A stretch of 64,000 nt of DNA from Collinsella sp. (GTDB taxonomy: Bacteria; Actinomycetota; Coriobacteriia; Coriobacteriales; Coriobacteriaceae), in the NCBI GenBank assembly GCA_019424905.1, contig JAHYYP010000005.1, forward strand, positions 36,966-100,965. The letters are read 5' to 3'. Below, piece after piece: positions 1-8,180 of the stretch (position 1 is the first letter of the stretch; the number at the start of each line of letters is the position of its first letter). The position numbers and the translations under genes were made by a program. The notes beneath the pieces were generated by a model, which did not search any database, had not been told where the DNA came from, and was given only the letters and a program-made list of their open reading frames with translations.

Positions 1-1
1 C

Positions 2-616
2 ATGAAACTTGGATGCGTCATTATGGCTTCGGGCGAGGGCAAGCGGTTTGGCTCTAACAAGATGCTTGCCGATATCTATGGCGAGCCGCTGATTGCCCGG
101 ACCATCGATTCGGTTCCCCGGGGCTTTGACGTTGTGGTCTCGACGCGTTGGCCCGAGGTCGCCCAGATTTGCGAGGACAAGCATTGCCCGTGCGTGCTGC
201 ACGATGGCGAGCTGCGCAGCGAAAGCGTCCGTGCGGGCCTTTCGTGGGGAGTCGAACGCAACTGGAAAGGTTGCCTCTTTTTGCCGGGCGACCAGCCGCT
301 TGTGAGCGCGGATTCTTTTGATGCCATGGTTCGTGCATTTGACGAGCGCGGCCGCAAGCATCCGGTGCGTCTTGCGTGCAACGGTGAGCCTTCGAGCCCG
401 GTGCTCTTTCCGGCGGAACTGTTCGATGCACTCATACGTCTTGAGGGCAAGGACGGCGGGGGCTCGATTCTCAAAGGTCGCGTCGACGTTGCGCTGGTCG
501 AGGCGCGTGCCTACGAGCTGTGGGACGTCGATACCGTCAAGGGACAGCGACGCATAGCGGAGCATATCGCGGCCTGCTCGTATTTTGATCGCGTGGCCAA
601 CTGTATTAATCAATAA
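2..616 (+). CDS. mocA: MobA/MocA-like molybdenum cofactor nucleotidyltransferase
   Basis: This 204-residue protein is of the NTP-transferase type that attaches CMP or GMP to molybdopterin. The N-terminal nucleotide-binding loop is visible (IMASGEGKRFGSNKML, residues 7-22), as is the metal-binding LPGDQPL segment near residue 95. It is followed at 8 bp by a dihydropyrimidinase gene and lies near yqeC, yqeB and xdhC, the set found with selenium-dependent molybdenum hydroxylases. That points to maturation of a cytosine-dinucleotide type cofactor. The ATG is at the very edge of the window, so a longer upstream start cannot be excluded. Confidence 0.8.
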   Translation: MKLGCVIMASGEGKRFGSNKMLADIYGEPLIARTIDSVPRGFDVVVSTRWPEVAQICEDKHCPCVLHDGELRSESVRAGLSWGVERNWKGCLFLPGDQPLVSADSFDAMVRAFDERGRKHPVRLACNGEPSSPVLFPAELFDALIRLEGKDGGGSILKGRVDVALVEARAYELWDVDTVKGQRRIAEHIAACSYFDRVANCINQ

Positions 617-624
617 GGAGCAAC

Positions 625-1992
625 ATGATCATCATCAAAAACGGCGCGCTCGTGACGCCCCAGGGGCTTCGCCGCGCCGATCTTGCCATGGAGGGCGACA
701 AGATTGTGCGGATTGCCGCGGCGATTGAGCCGGGCGCCGACGATACCGTCGAGGACGCCGCGGGCTGCTGGGTGTTCCCGGGCTTTATCGACGGCCACAC
801 GCACATGCAATGCTGGACTGGCATGGATTGGACGGCCGATAGCTTTGAGACCGGCACGCGCGCGGCTGCCTGCGGCGGCACGACGACCATTGTGGACTAC
901 GCGACGGCCGATCGCGGCGTGACCATGCCCGATGCCTTGGCCGAGTGGCATCGCCGTGCCGACGGAACCTGCACGGCCAACTACGCCTTTCATATGGCAC
1001 TCGCCGAGTGGAACGAGCGCAACCGCGCCGATCTTTCGGCCATGCGCGAGGCGGGCGTATCGTCGTTCAAGACCTACTTTGCCTACGATCATCTGCGCCT
1101 GGACGATGCCGAGACGCTCGAGGTGCTCGAGGAGCTCAAGCGTATTGGCGGCATACTGTGCGTGCATTGCGAGAACGGTACGCTGGTGAATGAGCTGCAG
1201 AAGCGCGTGTTTGAGCAGGGCATCCACGGGCCCGAGGGCCATGCGCTCAGCCGTCCGGATGTGTGCGAGGCCGAGGCCGTGAGCCGTCTGCTGTATCTGG
1301 CGCACTTGGCCGGGGACGCTCCGGTCAACGTGGTGCACCTTTCGACCAGGCTGGGGCTCGAGGCCATTCGCGCTGCCAAAGCGCGCGGGCAGAAGAACAT
1401 CTATGTCGAGACCTGCCCTCAGTATCTGATGCTCGACGATACTTGCTACTTGGAGCAGGGCGAGGACGGCTTTGCAGGTGCCAAGTACGTGATGAGCCCG
1501 CCGCTGCGCCATGCCGGCGACCGTGCAGCCCTGCGCGAGGCGCTTGTGGCCGGCGAGATCGATACTATTGCGACCGATCATTGCAGCTTTAACCTGCACG
1601 GGCAAAAGGACCGCGGGCGCGACGACTTCCGCGCGATTCCCAACGGCGGGCCCGGTGTGGAGCATCGCCCCGTCGCGATCGCTACGAGCTTTGAGGGACA
1701 GCTGGGTCCCGAGGATCTGTGCCGTTTGATGAGCGAGAACCCGGCGCGCGTGTTTGGCATGTATCCGCGCAAGGGCTGTCTTGCCGAGGGCTCCGATGCC
1801 GACGTGTGCGTGTGGGATCCGTGCGCGCGTTGGACGATCAGCGCCGCGACACAGCATCAGGCCGTGGACTACACGCCGCTCGAGGGCTTTGAGGCACATG
1901 GCCGCGCCAAGGCCGTGTTTGTGAACGGCGTGCTGGTGGCGCGCGATGGCGAGCCCACCGGAGCCCAACCCGGCCGCTACGTCCCCCGCTAA
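625..1992 (+). CDS. dihydropyrimidinase / D-hydantoinase family amidohydrolase
   Basis: The 455-residue protein has a cyclic amidohydrolase fold. Visible are the GFIDGHTHM metal site (residues 54-62), the SFKTYFAYDH segment with the lysine normally carbamylated (near residue 150), HCEN, HLST and DHCSF metal or active-site segments, and the C-terminal composite beta domain. The family opens dihydropyrimidine or hydantoin rings. In Escherichia coli a hydantoinase (hyuA) sits beside yqeB, yqeC and mocA homologues, so this gene probably belongs to the same purine or hydantoin degradation module. The start has AAGGAG 6 bp upstream. Substrate is not determined by the sequence. Confidence 0.88.
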   Translation: MIIIKNGALVTPQGLRRADLAMEGDKIVRIAAAIEPGADDTVEDAAGCWVFPGFIDGHTHMQCWTGMDWTADSFETGTRAAACGGTTTIVDYATADRGVTMPDALAEWHRRADGTCTANYAFHMALAEWNERNRADLSAMREAGVSSFKTYFAYDHLRLDDAETLEVLEELKRIGGILCVHCENGTLVNELQKRVFEQGIHGPEGHALSRPDVCEAEAVSRLLYLAHLAGDAPVNVVHLSTRLGLEAIRAAKARGQKNIYVETCPQYLMLDDTCYLEQGEDGFAGAKYVMSPPLRHAGDRAALREALVAGEIDTIATDHCSFNLHGQKDRGRDDFRAIPNGGPGVEHRPVAIATSFEGQLGPEDLCRLMSENPARVFGMYPRKGCLAEGSDADVCVWDPCARWTISAATQHQAVDYTPLEGFEAHGRAKAVFVNGVLVARDGEPTGAQPGRYVPR

Positions 1993-2019
1993 CAGGAAGA
2001 TCACCGGATTCCCCTCCGC

Positions 2020-2086
2020 AGTTGCGGTGAAATACGGACTGTTTGCGGCCGTCGGGCGGCCAAACAGTCCGTATTTCACCGCAACT
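2020..2086. repeat. 67-bp palindromic element, copy 1
   Basis: The outer arms AGTTGCGGTGAAATACGGAC and their reverse complement enclose a GC-rich centre. The arms match perfectly in this copy. It lies between two convergent genes and could act as a bidirectional terminator, but there is no T tract. Five further copies of the same length occur in the window. Confidence 0.9.
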
Positions 2087-2102
2087 GACGAGATGGGGCC
2101 GG

Positions 2103-2837
2103 CTACTTGAGGCTGCTGGCGACGACGGGGCGGTCGAGAGCTGCCTCGAAGCGGTCGGCCATCGTGGGGTCGCTGAGCGTGTCGACTTGGTTGAGCATGA
2201 CGCGTGCGGTGCTGAGTTTAAGCGCCTGCATCTCGGAATTGAGCACCTGGGCGACGCGCTCGGGCGTGGCGATGTCGGTGAGCTCGCAGCCGCAACGCTC
2301 GCAAAAGAGCTCAGGGCGGTGGACAACCTCGGCGACGGGTTTGCCCAGTCCCGAGGCGCCGACGACCCAGACAACGTTTGCCGTGGCGGCGGGAATTACC
2401 GGCTCCCAGGCGGCATGCGCCTTGAGCGGGAGTCGCTTGCTACCGTCTGCCTCGGCCAACACATAGTCAAAGCGCTGTGCCAGCTGGTCGAGCGGCTCGG
2501 CAGGGGAGGAGAGCTTGCCCGTCTGGGGGTCCAAGACGCCTGCCTGGCAGATGCTTCCCCGCACAAGCCCCGCGCAGGCCTCGCAGGTGCAGCCTGGGGC
2601 GTGTGGGGCACCTGGCTTCCAAGGCGCGGCGTCCAGGCGACGATTCGACCCGTCCCATGGCACGCCGGCGACGGGGAACATGCGCGTGGTGGTGCAGAGG
2701 AGCACGCGGCCGCCAGCGCGCATGAGCTCAAGACCCAGCGTTTTGAGCAACGTCGACTTGCCGCCGCTGCCGATAATCGCGGTAATGCCCGGCTCGATCC
2801 TGAGCGCCGAGGCAAGATTGCCGCTAACCGTTTCCAT
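2103..2837 (-). CDS. yqeC: YqeC-like selenium-dependent hydroxylase accessory protein
   Basis: This 244-residue protein has an N-terminal P-loop (GSGGKSTLLKTLG, about residues 23-35) and a TTTRMF segment after it, as in the YqeC family. Two cysteine pairs (CTCEAC near residue 84 and CERCGC near 181) could bind metal. The family is linked by gene context to selenium-dependent molybdenum hydroxylases; its biochemical role is not settled. It is divergent from yqeB across a 102-bp AT-rich gap and ends 16 bp from a palindromic repeat. Confidence 0.85.
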   Translation of the reverse strand: METVSGNLASALRIEPGITAIIGSGGKSTLLKTLGLELMRAGGRVLLCTTTRMFPVAGVPWDGSNRRLDAAPWKPGAPHAPGCTCEACAGLVRGSICQAGVLDPQTGKLSSPAEPLDQLAQRFDYVLAEADGSKRLPLKAHAAWEPVIPAATANVVWVVGASGLGKPVAEVVHRPELFCERCGCELTDIATPERVAQVLNSEMQALKLSTARVMLNQVDTLSDPTMADRFEAALDRPVVASSLK

Positions 2838-2939
2838 CTGTTCACCGCCGTATAATACTGTGATAATAAATAATCATCAGAGTAGCGGTCGAACCGCTTT
2901 TGCTCTGCTCAAACCGTAGCACAGGGAGGTGCCCCGGGA
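2838..2939. promoter_or_regulatory. divergent yqeC/yqeB control region
   Basis: This gap is AT-rich in contrast to its surroundings. It contains TATAAT at 2851-2856 on the plus strand. On the minus strand TATTAT (2852-2857) with CTGATG (2875-2880) at 17 bp gives a possible yqeC promoter. The near-palindrome TGATAATAAATAATCA at 2861-2876 is a candidate operator for a shared regulator. The regulator is unknown. Confidence 0.45.
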
Positions 2940-3734
2940 ATGCTCGTTTATGTTCGCGGCGCCGGCGATATCGCCACGGGTGTCGCCGCTCGCTTGGTGC
3001 GCGCCGGCGTGTCGGTCGTTATGGCCGATATCGCGGTTCCCACGTGCATCCGCCGCACAATCAGTTTTTGCGAGGCTATTCGCCTGGGCGAGGTCCAGGT
3101 CGAGGGCATTCGCGCCCGCTTGGCGCAGACGCCGGCAGAGGCGCTCGAGATTACCCAAGCGGGGGATGTCGCCGTGGTGGTGGACCCTCAGGCCAAGATG
3201 CTCGATGAGCTTAAACCCGCGGCTGTGGTCGACGCGATTCTGGCCAAGCGCAACCTGGGCACCACGCGCGACATGGCGCCTACCGTCATCGCCGTGGGGC
3301 CGGGCTTTACCGCGCCGGTCGATTGCGACGCCGTGGTCGAGACCATGCGCGGGCATTTTTTGGGCCGTGTCATTACCCAGGGCTCGCCCCAGCCCAACAC
3401 GGGCGTGCCGGGCGTGATCGCCGGCTATGGCAAGGAGCGCGTTATCCACAGCCCCGCCGCCGGCGTGTTTCGGTCCGACCGCGCAATCGGCGACATCGTG
3501 AGCGCCGGAGACGTGATTGGCTACGCGGACGATACGCCCATGTGCACGCAGATCGATGGCTGCCTGCGCGGGCTTTTGGCGAACGGCGTGCAGGTGACTG
3601 AGGGCTTTAAATGCGCCGATGTCGATCCGCGCGGCGATGCCAGCTATATCAACTACATTTCGGACAAGGCGACGTCGGTCGGCGGCGGCGTGCTCGAGGC
3701 ACTCGCTATGCTCACCGATATCTTTAGAGGATAG
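2940..3734 (+). CDS. yqeB: YqeB / EF2563-family selenium-dependent Mo hydroxylase system protein
   Basis: The 264-residue protein begins LVYVRGAGDIATGVAARLVRAG, a Rossmann-type nucleotide-binding start, and keeps the family segments RRTISFCEA and VGPGFTAPVDCD. It matches the YqeB/EF2563 family that travels with YqeC and XdhC and is thought to help insert selenium or sulfur into molybdenum hydroxylases. The start codon follows a GGGAGG at about 12 bp. It is 9 bp upstream of xdhC and probably cotranscribed with it. Confidence 0.87.
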   Translation: MLVYVRGAGDIATGVAARLVRAGVSVVMADIAVPTCIRRTISFCEAIRLGEVQVEGIRARLAQTPAEALEITQAGDVAVVVDPQAKMLDELKPAAVVDAILAKRNLGTTRDMAPTVIAVGPGFTAPVDCDAVVETMRGHFLGRVITQGSPQPNTGVPGVIAGYGKERVIHSPAAGVFRSDRAIGDIVSAGDVIGYADDTPMCTQIDGCLRGLLANGVQVTEGFKCADVDPRGDASYINYISDKATSVGGGVLEALAMLTDIFRG

Positions 3735-3743
3735 AAGGCGGCA

Positions 3744-4787
3744 ATGGAAAAGCTCGATGTGGTGAATGCTGCGCTTGGCGCTCTGAAGGCTGGTAAGACG
3801 TGCGAGCTCGTGGTCGTGGCCGGCACGGCGGGGTCGTCACCGCGCGGTGTGGGCGCCTGGATGGCCGTCTTTGCCGATGGCAGCCAGGCGGGCACTATCG
3901 GCGGCGGCAAGATTGAGCTCTTTGCGCTGGATGAGGCGCGCGAACTCCTGAGCGCGGGACAGTCGCGTCTGGTCCGCTACACCATGGGCGGCGAGAACTC
4001 CGATACCGGCATGATCTGCGGCGGAGCCATCTGCCTGTGCTATCTGCATCTGGATGCGACCCAGGCACCGTTGTTCCAGGAAATTGCCGACGTCTTGGTC
4101 TATCGGCGCATCGGCGACTTCGTCATTGACTTTGAGCCGTTTATCGCAAGCGCGCTCGAGGGCGATGTGGCCGAGTACCATGGCGAGGCATCGCGCCGCA
4201 CCATTGCCGGCTGCCCCGAGCTTTCGCTGGTGGAGGAGGGGAGTAAGGTTACCTATACAAACGCCGCCTCCGAGATTCCTCCCGCGCACATCGAGACGCT
4301 CTGCCCCGAGGGCCTGACCTACATCTTTGGCTGCGGACACGTGGGCGCCGCGACGGCGCGCGTGCTCAACGCGGCGGGCTTTGCCGTCGTGGCGTGCGAC
4401 GACCGCCCCGGCACGCTGACCCCCGATTGGGTGCCCGGTGTCTACGACCGTCGTCTGGTCGACTACAAGAGCCTGAGCAAGCAGTGCCCCATCGGCCCGC
4501 GCGACCTGGTGGTCGTCGCCACGGCGGGTCACAAATCTGATCTCGACGTGGTAATTCAGGCTATGCGTGCCAAACCCGCCTATCTGGGTTGCTTGGGTTC
4601 GCGCCGCAAGACGGCCTTTGTGCGTGCCCGCCTGGAGCAGGAAGGTTTTACGCAGGACCAGATCGACGAGCTGCACCTTCCGATCGGCGTTGCCATCGAG
4701 GCCGAGGACCCCGAGGAGATCGCCATCTCCATCGCCGCCGAGATGATCCACCTGCGCCGCACCAAACTCGTCCCCCGCAAGCGCTAA
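3744..4787 (+). CDS. xdhC: XdhC/CoxI-family molybdenum hydroxylase maturation protein
   Basis: The protein has 347 residues. The N-terminal XdhC/CoxI domain contains GSSPRGVGAWMAVF and a glycine-rich GTIGGGKIE segment. The C-terminal Rossmann domain contains YIFGCGHVGAATARVL (about residues 195-210) and the conserved CLGSRRK. XdhC proteins bind molybdenum cofactor and promote its sulfuration before insertion into xanthine-dehydrogenase-type enzymes. No hydroxylase subunit gene lies in the window; it may be upstream of position 1. Confidence 0.9.
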   Translation: MEKLDVVNAALGALKAGKTCELVVVAGTAGSSPRGVGAWMAVFADGSQAGTIGGGKIELFALDEARELLSAGQSRLVRYTMGGENSDTGMICGGAICLCYLHLDATQAPLFQEIADVLVYRRIGDFVIDFEPFIASALEGDVAEYHGEASRRTIAGCPELSLVEEGSKVTYTNAASEIPPAHIETLCPEGLTYIFGCGHVGAATARVLNAAGFAVVACDDRPGTLTPDWVPGVYDRRLVDYKSLSKQCPIGPRDLVVVATAGHKSDLDVVIQAMRAKPAYLGCLGSRRKTAFVRARLEQEGFTQDQIDELHLPIGVAIEAEDPEEIAISIAAEMIHLRRTKLVPRKR

Positions 4788-4804
4788 TCGCATCCCCACC
4801 AATA

Positions 4805-4871
4805 AGTTGCGGTGAAATACGGACTGTTTAAGCCTGTTAGGCCGCCAAACAGTCCCTATTTCACCGCAACT
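4805..4871. repeat. 67-bp palindromic element, copy 2
   Basis: The element has the same outer arms as the copy at 2020 and exactly the same length. The central part reads GTTTAAGCCTGTTAGGCCGC, and one arm base differs (CCCTA instead of CCGTA). It sits 17 bp after the xdhC stop. Confidence 0.9.
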
Positions 4872-4932
4872 GCTTTTTGGGATCCATTTGTGCGGGGGAG
4901 TTGTGGAGTTGTGCAGGCAGACGAGGTTTTTC

Positions 4933-4961
4933 TGGAAATACGCTCCCGATGCGCGTATAGT
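4933..4961 (+). promoter_or_regulatory. candidate promoter for the rplE operon
   Basis: TGGAAA at 4933-4938 and TATAGT at 4956-4961 are separated by 17 bp. They match the sigma-70 consensus at 4 of 6 and 5 of 6 positions. A local promoter is needed here because the usual upstream ribosomal genes are absent. Confidence 0.5.
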
Positions 4962-5098
4962 ACCGATTGTTTTGTCGGCTCCTGCTGCGTCGAGTCCAAA
5001 CCGCAAAATGCCATGAGCGGCGCGGATGCAGCCAGGAGGCACGAGGACAACCCATCGTGGCCACGCCCCGTGCTTAAAACCCCAAGAAGGAGTGAACA

Positions 5099-5656
5099 AT
5101 GGCAGAAGAGAAGTATGTGCCGCGTCTGAAGACCAAGTACAACAACGAGGTCAAGCAGCAGCTTCAGGACAAGTTCCAGTACGAGAACGTCATGATGATT
5201 CCCAAGTTTGAGAAGATCGTCGTGAACATGGGTGTCGGCGAGGCCGCTACCGATTCCAAGGCCATCGACGGTGCCGTGCGCGACCTGCGCGCCATCACCG
5301 GCCAGCAGCCGATGATCACCCGTGCCCGCAAGTCCATCGCTACCTTCCGCCTGCGCGCTGGTATGCCGATCGGCTGCAAGGTTACCCTGCGTGGCGACCG
5401 TATGTGGGAGTTCTTCGATCGTCTGACCTCCGTCGCGATCCCCCGTATCCGCGACTTCCGCGGCATCTCCGCCAAGAGCTTCGACGGCCGTGGTAACTTC
5501 TCCATGGGCGTCACCGAGCAGCTCATCTTCCCCGAGATCGACTTCGACTCCGTCGATCACCAGCGCGGTATGGACATCACTTTCGTGACCACCGCCAATA
5601 CCGATGAGGAGGCCAAGGCCCTTCTGGACGCCTTCGGTTTCCCGTTCAAGAAATAG
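5099..5656 (+). CDS. rplE: 50S ribosomal protein L5
   Basis: The 185-residue product matches L5 over its full length, with the typical IVVNMGVGEA and LRGDRMWEFFDRL segments. L5 binds 5S rRNA and the central protuberance. The start follows AAGGAG at 6 bp. In most bacteria rplX (L24) lies directly upstream; here there is a 300-bp gap, a palindromic repeat and xdhC instead. It is the first gene of this ribosomal block. Confidence 0.98.
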   Translation: MAEEKYVPRLKTKYNNEVKQQLQDKFQYENVMMIPKFEKIVVNMGVGEAATDSKAIDGAVRDLRAITGQQPMITRARKSIATFRLRAGMPIGCKVTLRGDRMWEFFDRLTSVAIPRIRDFRGISAKSFDGRGNFSMGVTEQLIFPEIDFDSVDHQRGMDITFVTTANTDEEAKALLDAFGFPFKK

Positions 5657-5671
5657 GTTCACCTGCCCTAT

Positions 5672-5701
5672 AAGCGCCGTTCCCACAAGGGGGCGGCGCT
5701 T
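5672..5701 (+). other. hairpin between rplE and rpsZ
   Basis: The arms AAGCGCCG and CGGCGCTT enclose a 14-nt loop, and GTTC/GAAC just outside can extend the structure. There is no T tract. It may be an mRNA stability or processing hairpin inside the operon; function is unknown. Confidence 0.5.
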
Positions 5702-5735
5702 GGGGCGAACAATACTCTATGTGAGGAGGATATAA

Positions 5736-5921
5736 GTGGCTAAGACATCGATGATCGTCAAGTGCAATCGCAAGCAGAAGTTCTCTACTCGTGAGTACAC
5801 GCGCTGCCAGCGCTGCGGCCGTCCGCACTCTGTGTACCGCAAGTTCGGCCTGTGCCGTGTCTGCTTCCGCGAGCTTGCACTCAAGGGCGAGCTTCCCGGC
5901 GTTAAGAAGGCCAGCTGGTAA
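5736..5921 (+). CDS. rpsZ: 30S ribosomal protein S14, zinc-binding type Z
   Basis: The 61-residue length and the four-cysteine zinc ribbon (CQRCGRPH and CRVC) identify the zinc-containing short form of S14. The start is GTG with GAGGAGGA 5 bp upstream. It occupies the normal position between rplE and rpsH. Confidence 0.97.
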   Translation: MAKTSMIVKCNRKQKFSTREYTRCQRCGRPHSVYRKFGLCRVCFRELALKGELPGVKKASW

Positions 5922-6040
5922 GTCACTACCAGCGTTTCAAGCATCAGTTTGGAACAGGGAAAACGCGCTAAAAAGGCTTTGCCGTTAAGGGCGGCGAAGA
6001 ACCAAGAGCACGTGTTCATCAAGAACGAAGGAGAATCTGT

Positions 6041-6439
6041 ATGAACCTTACAGACCCGATCGCAGATATGCTTACGCGCATCCGTAACGCTAACTCTGTG
6101 AACAAGGCCACGGTCTCCATGCCGAGCAGCAAGAAGCTCGTCGAGATCGCTCGTGTTCTGCACGAGGAGGGCTACATCGAGGGCTACGATGTCGAGGACA
6201 CCGTTCCCCAGAAGACTCTGCACATCACGCTTAAGTATGGTCCCAAGAAGGCTAAGGTCATCAACGGCATCCGCCGCATTTCCAAGCCGGGCCTGCGTAA
6301 GTACACCGGCGTTGCCGACATGCCCCGCGTCCGCGGTGGCCTTGGTACCGCCATTATTTCCACCAGCCATGGCGTCATGACCGACCGCGATGCTCGCAAG
6401 CACAACGTCGGCGGCGAGATCATCGCTTACGTCTGGTAA
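6041..6439 (+). CDS. rpsH: 30S ribosomal protein S8
   Basis: The 132-residue protein begins MNLTDPIADMLTRIRNANS and ends GGEIIAYVW, both hallmarks of S8. S8 binds helix 21 of 16S rRNA and in some bacteria represses spc-operon translation at L5. A 119-nt gap separates it from rpsZ, in which I see no clear structure. Confidence 0.97.
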   Translation: MNLTDPIADMLTRIRNANSVNKATVSMPSSKKLVEIARVLHEEGYIEGYDVEDTVPQKTLHITLKYGPKKAKVINGIRRISKPGLRKYTGVADMPRVRGGLGTAIISTSHGVMTDRDARKHNVGGEIIAYVW

Positions 6440-6472
6440 TTCGCTCGGTAGGTAGAAGGAAAGGAGATCACC

Positions 6473-7009
6473 GTGTCTCGTATCGGTAATAAGCCTGTCC
6501 AGATTCCCGCCGGAGTCGAAGTGGCAGTCAACGGCAACAACGTTGTCGTCAAGGGCCCCAAGGGCCAGCTCGAGCTCGATGTCTTTGAGAAGCTCGCTAT
6601 CAACGTCGAGGACAACGTCCTCACCGTTTCCCGTCCCGACGACGAGCGTGAGACCCGTGCCCGCCACGGCCTCACCCGCGCCCTCATCCACAACATGGTT
6701 GTTGGCGTTTCCGAGGGCTTCGAGAAGAAGCTCGAGCTCGCCGGCGTCGGTTACCGCGTGCAGCAGAAGGGCAAGAACCTCGAGTTCTCCCTGGGCTTCT
6801 CGCACCCCGTGATCGTCGAGGCTCCCGAGGGCATCACCTTCGAGGTTCCCGACAACACCCACGTGAACGTCAAGGGTATCAACAAGCAGCAGGTCGGTCA
6901 GATCGCCGCTGAGATCCGCGGCCATCGTCCTCCCGAGCCTTACAAGGGCAAGGGTATCCACTACGTTGGCGAGCACATCCGCCGCAAGCTGGGTAAGGCC
7001 GCCAAGTAG
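6473..7009 (+). CDS. rplF: 50S ribosomal protein L6
   Basis: The 178-residue product matches L6, with SRIGNKPVQIP at the N-terminus and the GIHYVGEHIRRKLGKAAK C-terminal segment that contacts the sarcin-ricin loop region. The start is GTG with AAAGGAGA upstream. Confidence 0.97.
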   Translation: MSRIGNKPVQIPAGVEVAVNGNNVVVKGPKGQLELDVFEKLAINVEDNVLTVSRPDDERETRARHGLTRALIHNMVVGVSEGFEKKLELAGVGYRVQQKGKNLEFSLGFSHPVIVEAPEGITFEVPDNTHVNVKGINKQQVGQIAAEIRGHRPPEPYKGKGIHYVGEHIRRKLGKAAK

Positions 7010-7034
7010 TCGTAACCGACTCACTCGCATAAGA

Positions 7035-7056
7035 CCAGCACCCCGTCAGGTGCTGG
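7035..7056 (+). other. hairpin in the rplF-rplR gap
   Basis: CCAGCACC and GGTGCTGG form a perfect 8-bp stem around a 6-nt loop, with no T tract. It is an mRNA structure of unknown role in a 75-nt intergenic gap. Confidence 0.5.
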
Positions 7057-7084
7057 CAAGATCAACCTTTTTAGGAGTTTACGT

Positions 7085-7453
7085 ATGAACAAGCATAAGG
7101 CGAAGCTGGAAGGCCTCAAGCGTCGTCAGCGTCGTGTTCGCGGCAAGGTCTCGGGTACCTCCGAGCGTCCGCGTCTTCGCGTGACCCGTACTAACGCCAA
7201 CATCTATGCCCAGATCATCGACGACAGCAAGGGCTCCAGCCTGACGCTCGTCTCTGCCTCGACCCTCGAGGCCGAGTTCAAGGGCACCCACACCTCGAAC
7301 AAGGAGGCTGCGGAGAAGGTCGGTCAGCTCGTTGGCAAGCGCGCCATCGAGGCCGGCATCACCAAGGTCGCCTTCGATCGCGGTGGCCGTATCTACCATG
7401 GCCGCGTCAAGGCCCTCGCCGACGGTGCTCGTGCCGCCGGTCTCGAGTTCTAG
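7085..7453 (+). CDS. rplR: 50S ribosomal protein L18
   Basis: The 122-residue product matches L18, which binds 5S rRNA together with L5. The RPRLRVTRTNANIYAQIIDD segment and FDRGGRIYHGRVKALAD near the C-terminus are diagnostic. Confidence 0.97.
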   Translation: MNKHKAKLEGLKRRQRRVRGKVSGTSERPRLRVTRTNANIYAQIIDDSKGSSLTLVSASTLEAEFKGTHTSNKEAAEKVGQLVGKRAIEAGITKVAFDRGGRIYHGRVKALADGARAAGLEF

Positions 7454-7467
7454 GAGGTATGTAGCAC

Positions 7468-7992
7468 ATGGCTCGTAATCAGAAGCAGCAGCGCGAGGCC
7501 TCCGAGTTCGAGGAGCGCGTCGTTTACATCAACCGCGTGTCGAAGACCGTCAAGGGTGGTCGTCGCATGAGCCTCGTCGCTCTCGTCGTCGTTGGCGACG
7601 GCAAGGGCAACGTCGGCGTTGGCATGGGCAAGTCCGCTGAGGTGCCCATGGCCATCTCCAAGGCATCTCTCGATGCCAAGAAGAACATGTTCCACGTGCC
7701 GGTGACCGAGCAGGGCACCATCCCGCACGAGGTTCTCGGCCACTTTGGTGCCGGCCGCATCATCATCAAGCCCGCTGTCGAGGGTACCGGCGTTATCGCC
7801 GGCGGCGCTGTGCGTCCCCTCTTTGAGCTTGCTGGCATCAAGAACGTCCTGTCCAAGTCCCTCGGTACCGACAACGGCCTCAACATCATCAAGGCTGCCG
7901 TCGAGGGCCTCAAGGAGCTCTCCAGCCCTGAGGACGTCGCGGCTCGCCGTGGCCTGACGGTCTCCGAGATGTTCGTCGGTAAGGAGAACTAA
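7468..7992 (+). CDS. rpsE: 30S ribosomal protein S5
   Basis: The 174-residue product matches S5. The N-terminal double-stranded RNA-binding-like domain has KGGRRMSLVALVVVGD and GKGNVGVGMGKSAEVP, and the C-terminal domain has the RGLTVSEM end. GGAGG lies 12 bp upstream of the ATG. It overlaps nothing and precedes rpmD by 2 bp. Confidence 0.97.
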   Translation: MARNQKQQREASEFEERVVYINRVSKTVKGGRRMSLVALVVVGDGKGNVGVGMGKSAEVPMAISKASLDAKKNMFHVPVTEQGTIPHEVLGHFGAGRIIIKPAVEGTGVIAGGAVRPLFELAGIKNVLSKSLGTDNGLNIIKAAVEGLKELSSPEDVAARRGLTVSEMFVGKEN

Positions 7993-7994
7993 GC

Positions 7995-8177
7995 ATGGCT
8001 GACACCATCAAGATCAAGCAGGTCCGCAGCACCAACGGTTGCAAGCAGGACCAGGTCCGTACTGTCCGTGCCCTCGGTCTCCACAGGATCCGCGAGGTTC
8101 GCGAGATTGCTGACAACGAGTCCGTCCGCGGCATGATCTTCAAGGTCAAGCACCTTGTCGAGATTGTAGAGGAGTAG
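7995..8177 (+). CDS. rpmD: 50S ribosomal protein L30
   Basis: The product is 60 residues, the usual size for bacterial L30, with RTVRALGLHRIREVREIADN as the conserved centre. It lies between rpsE and rplO as in other spc operons. Confidence 0.95.
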   Translation: MADTIKIKQVRSTNGCKQDQVRTVRALGLHRIREVREIADNESVRGMIFKVKHLVEIVEE

Positions 8178-8180
8178 CAA

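Noticed and set aside
4788..5098. Remnant of rplX before rplE
   Set aside because: None of the three plus frames resembles the L24 C-terminus.
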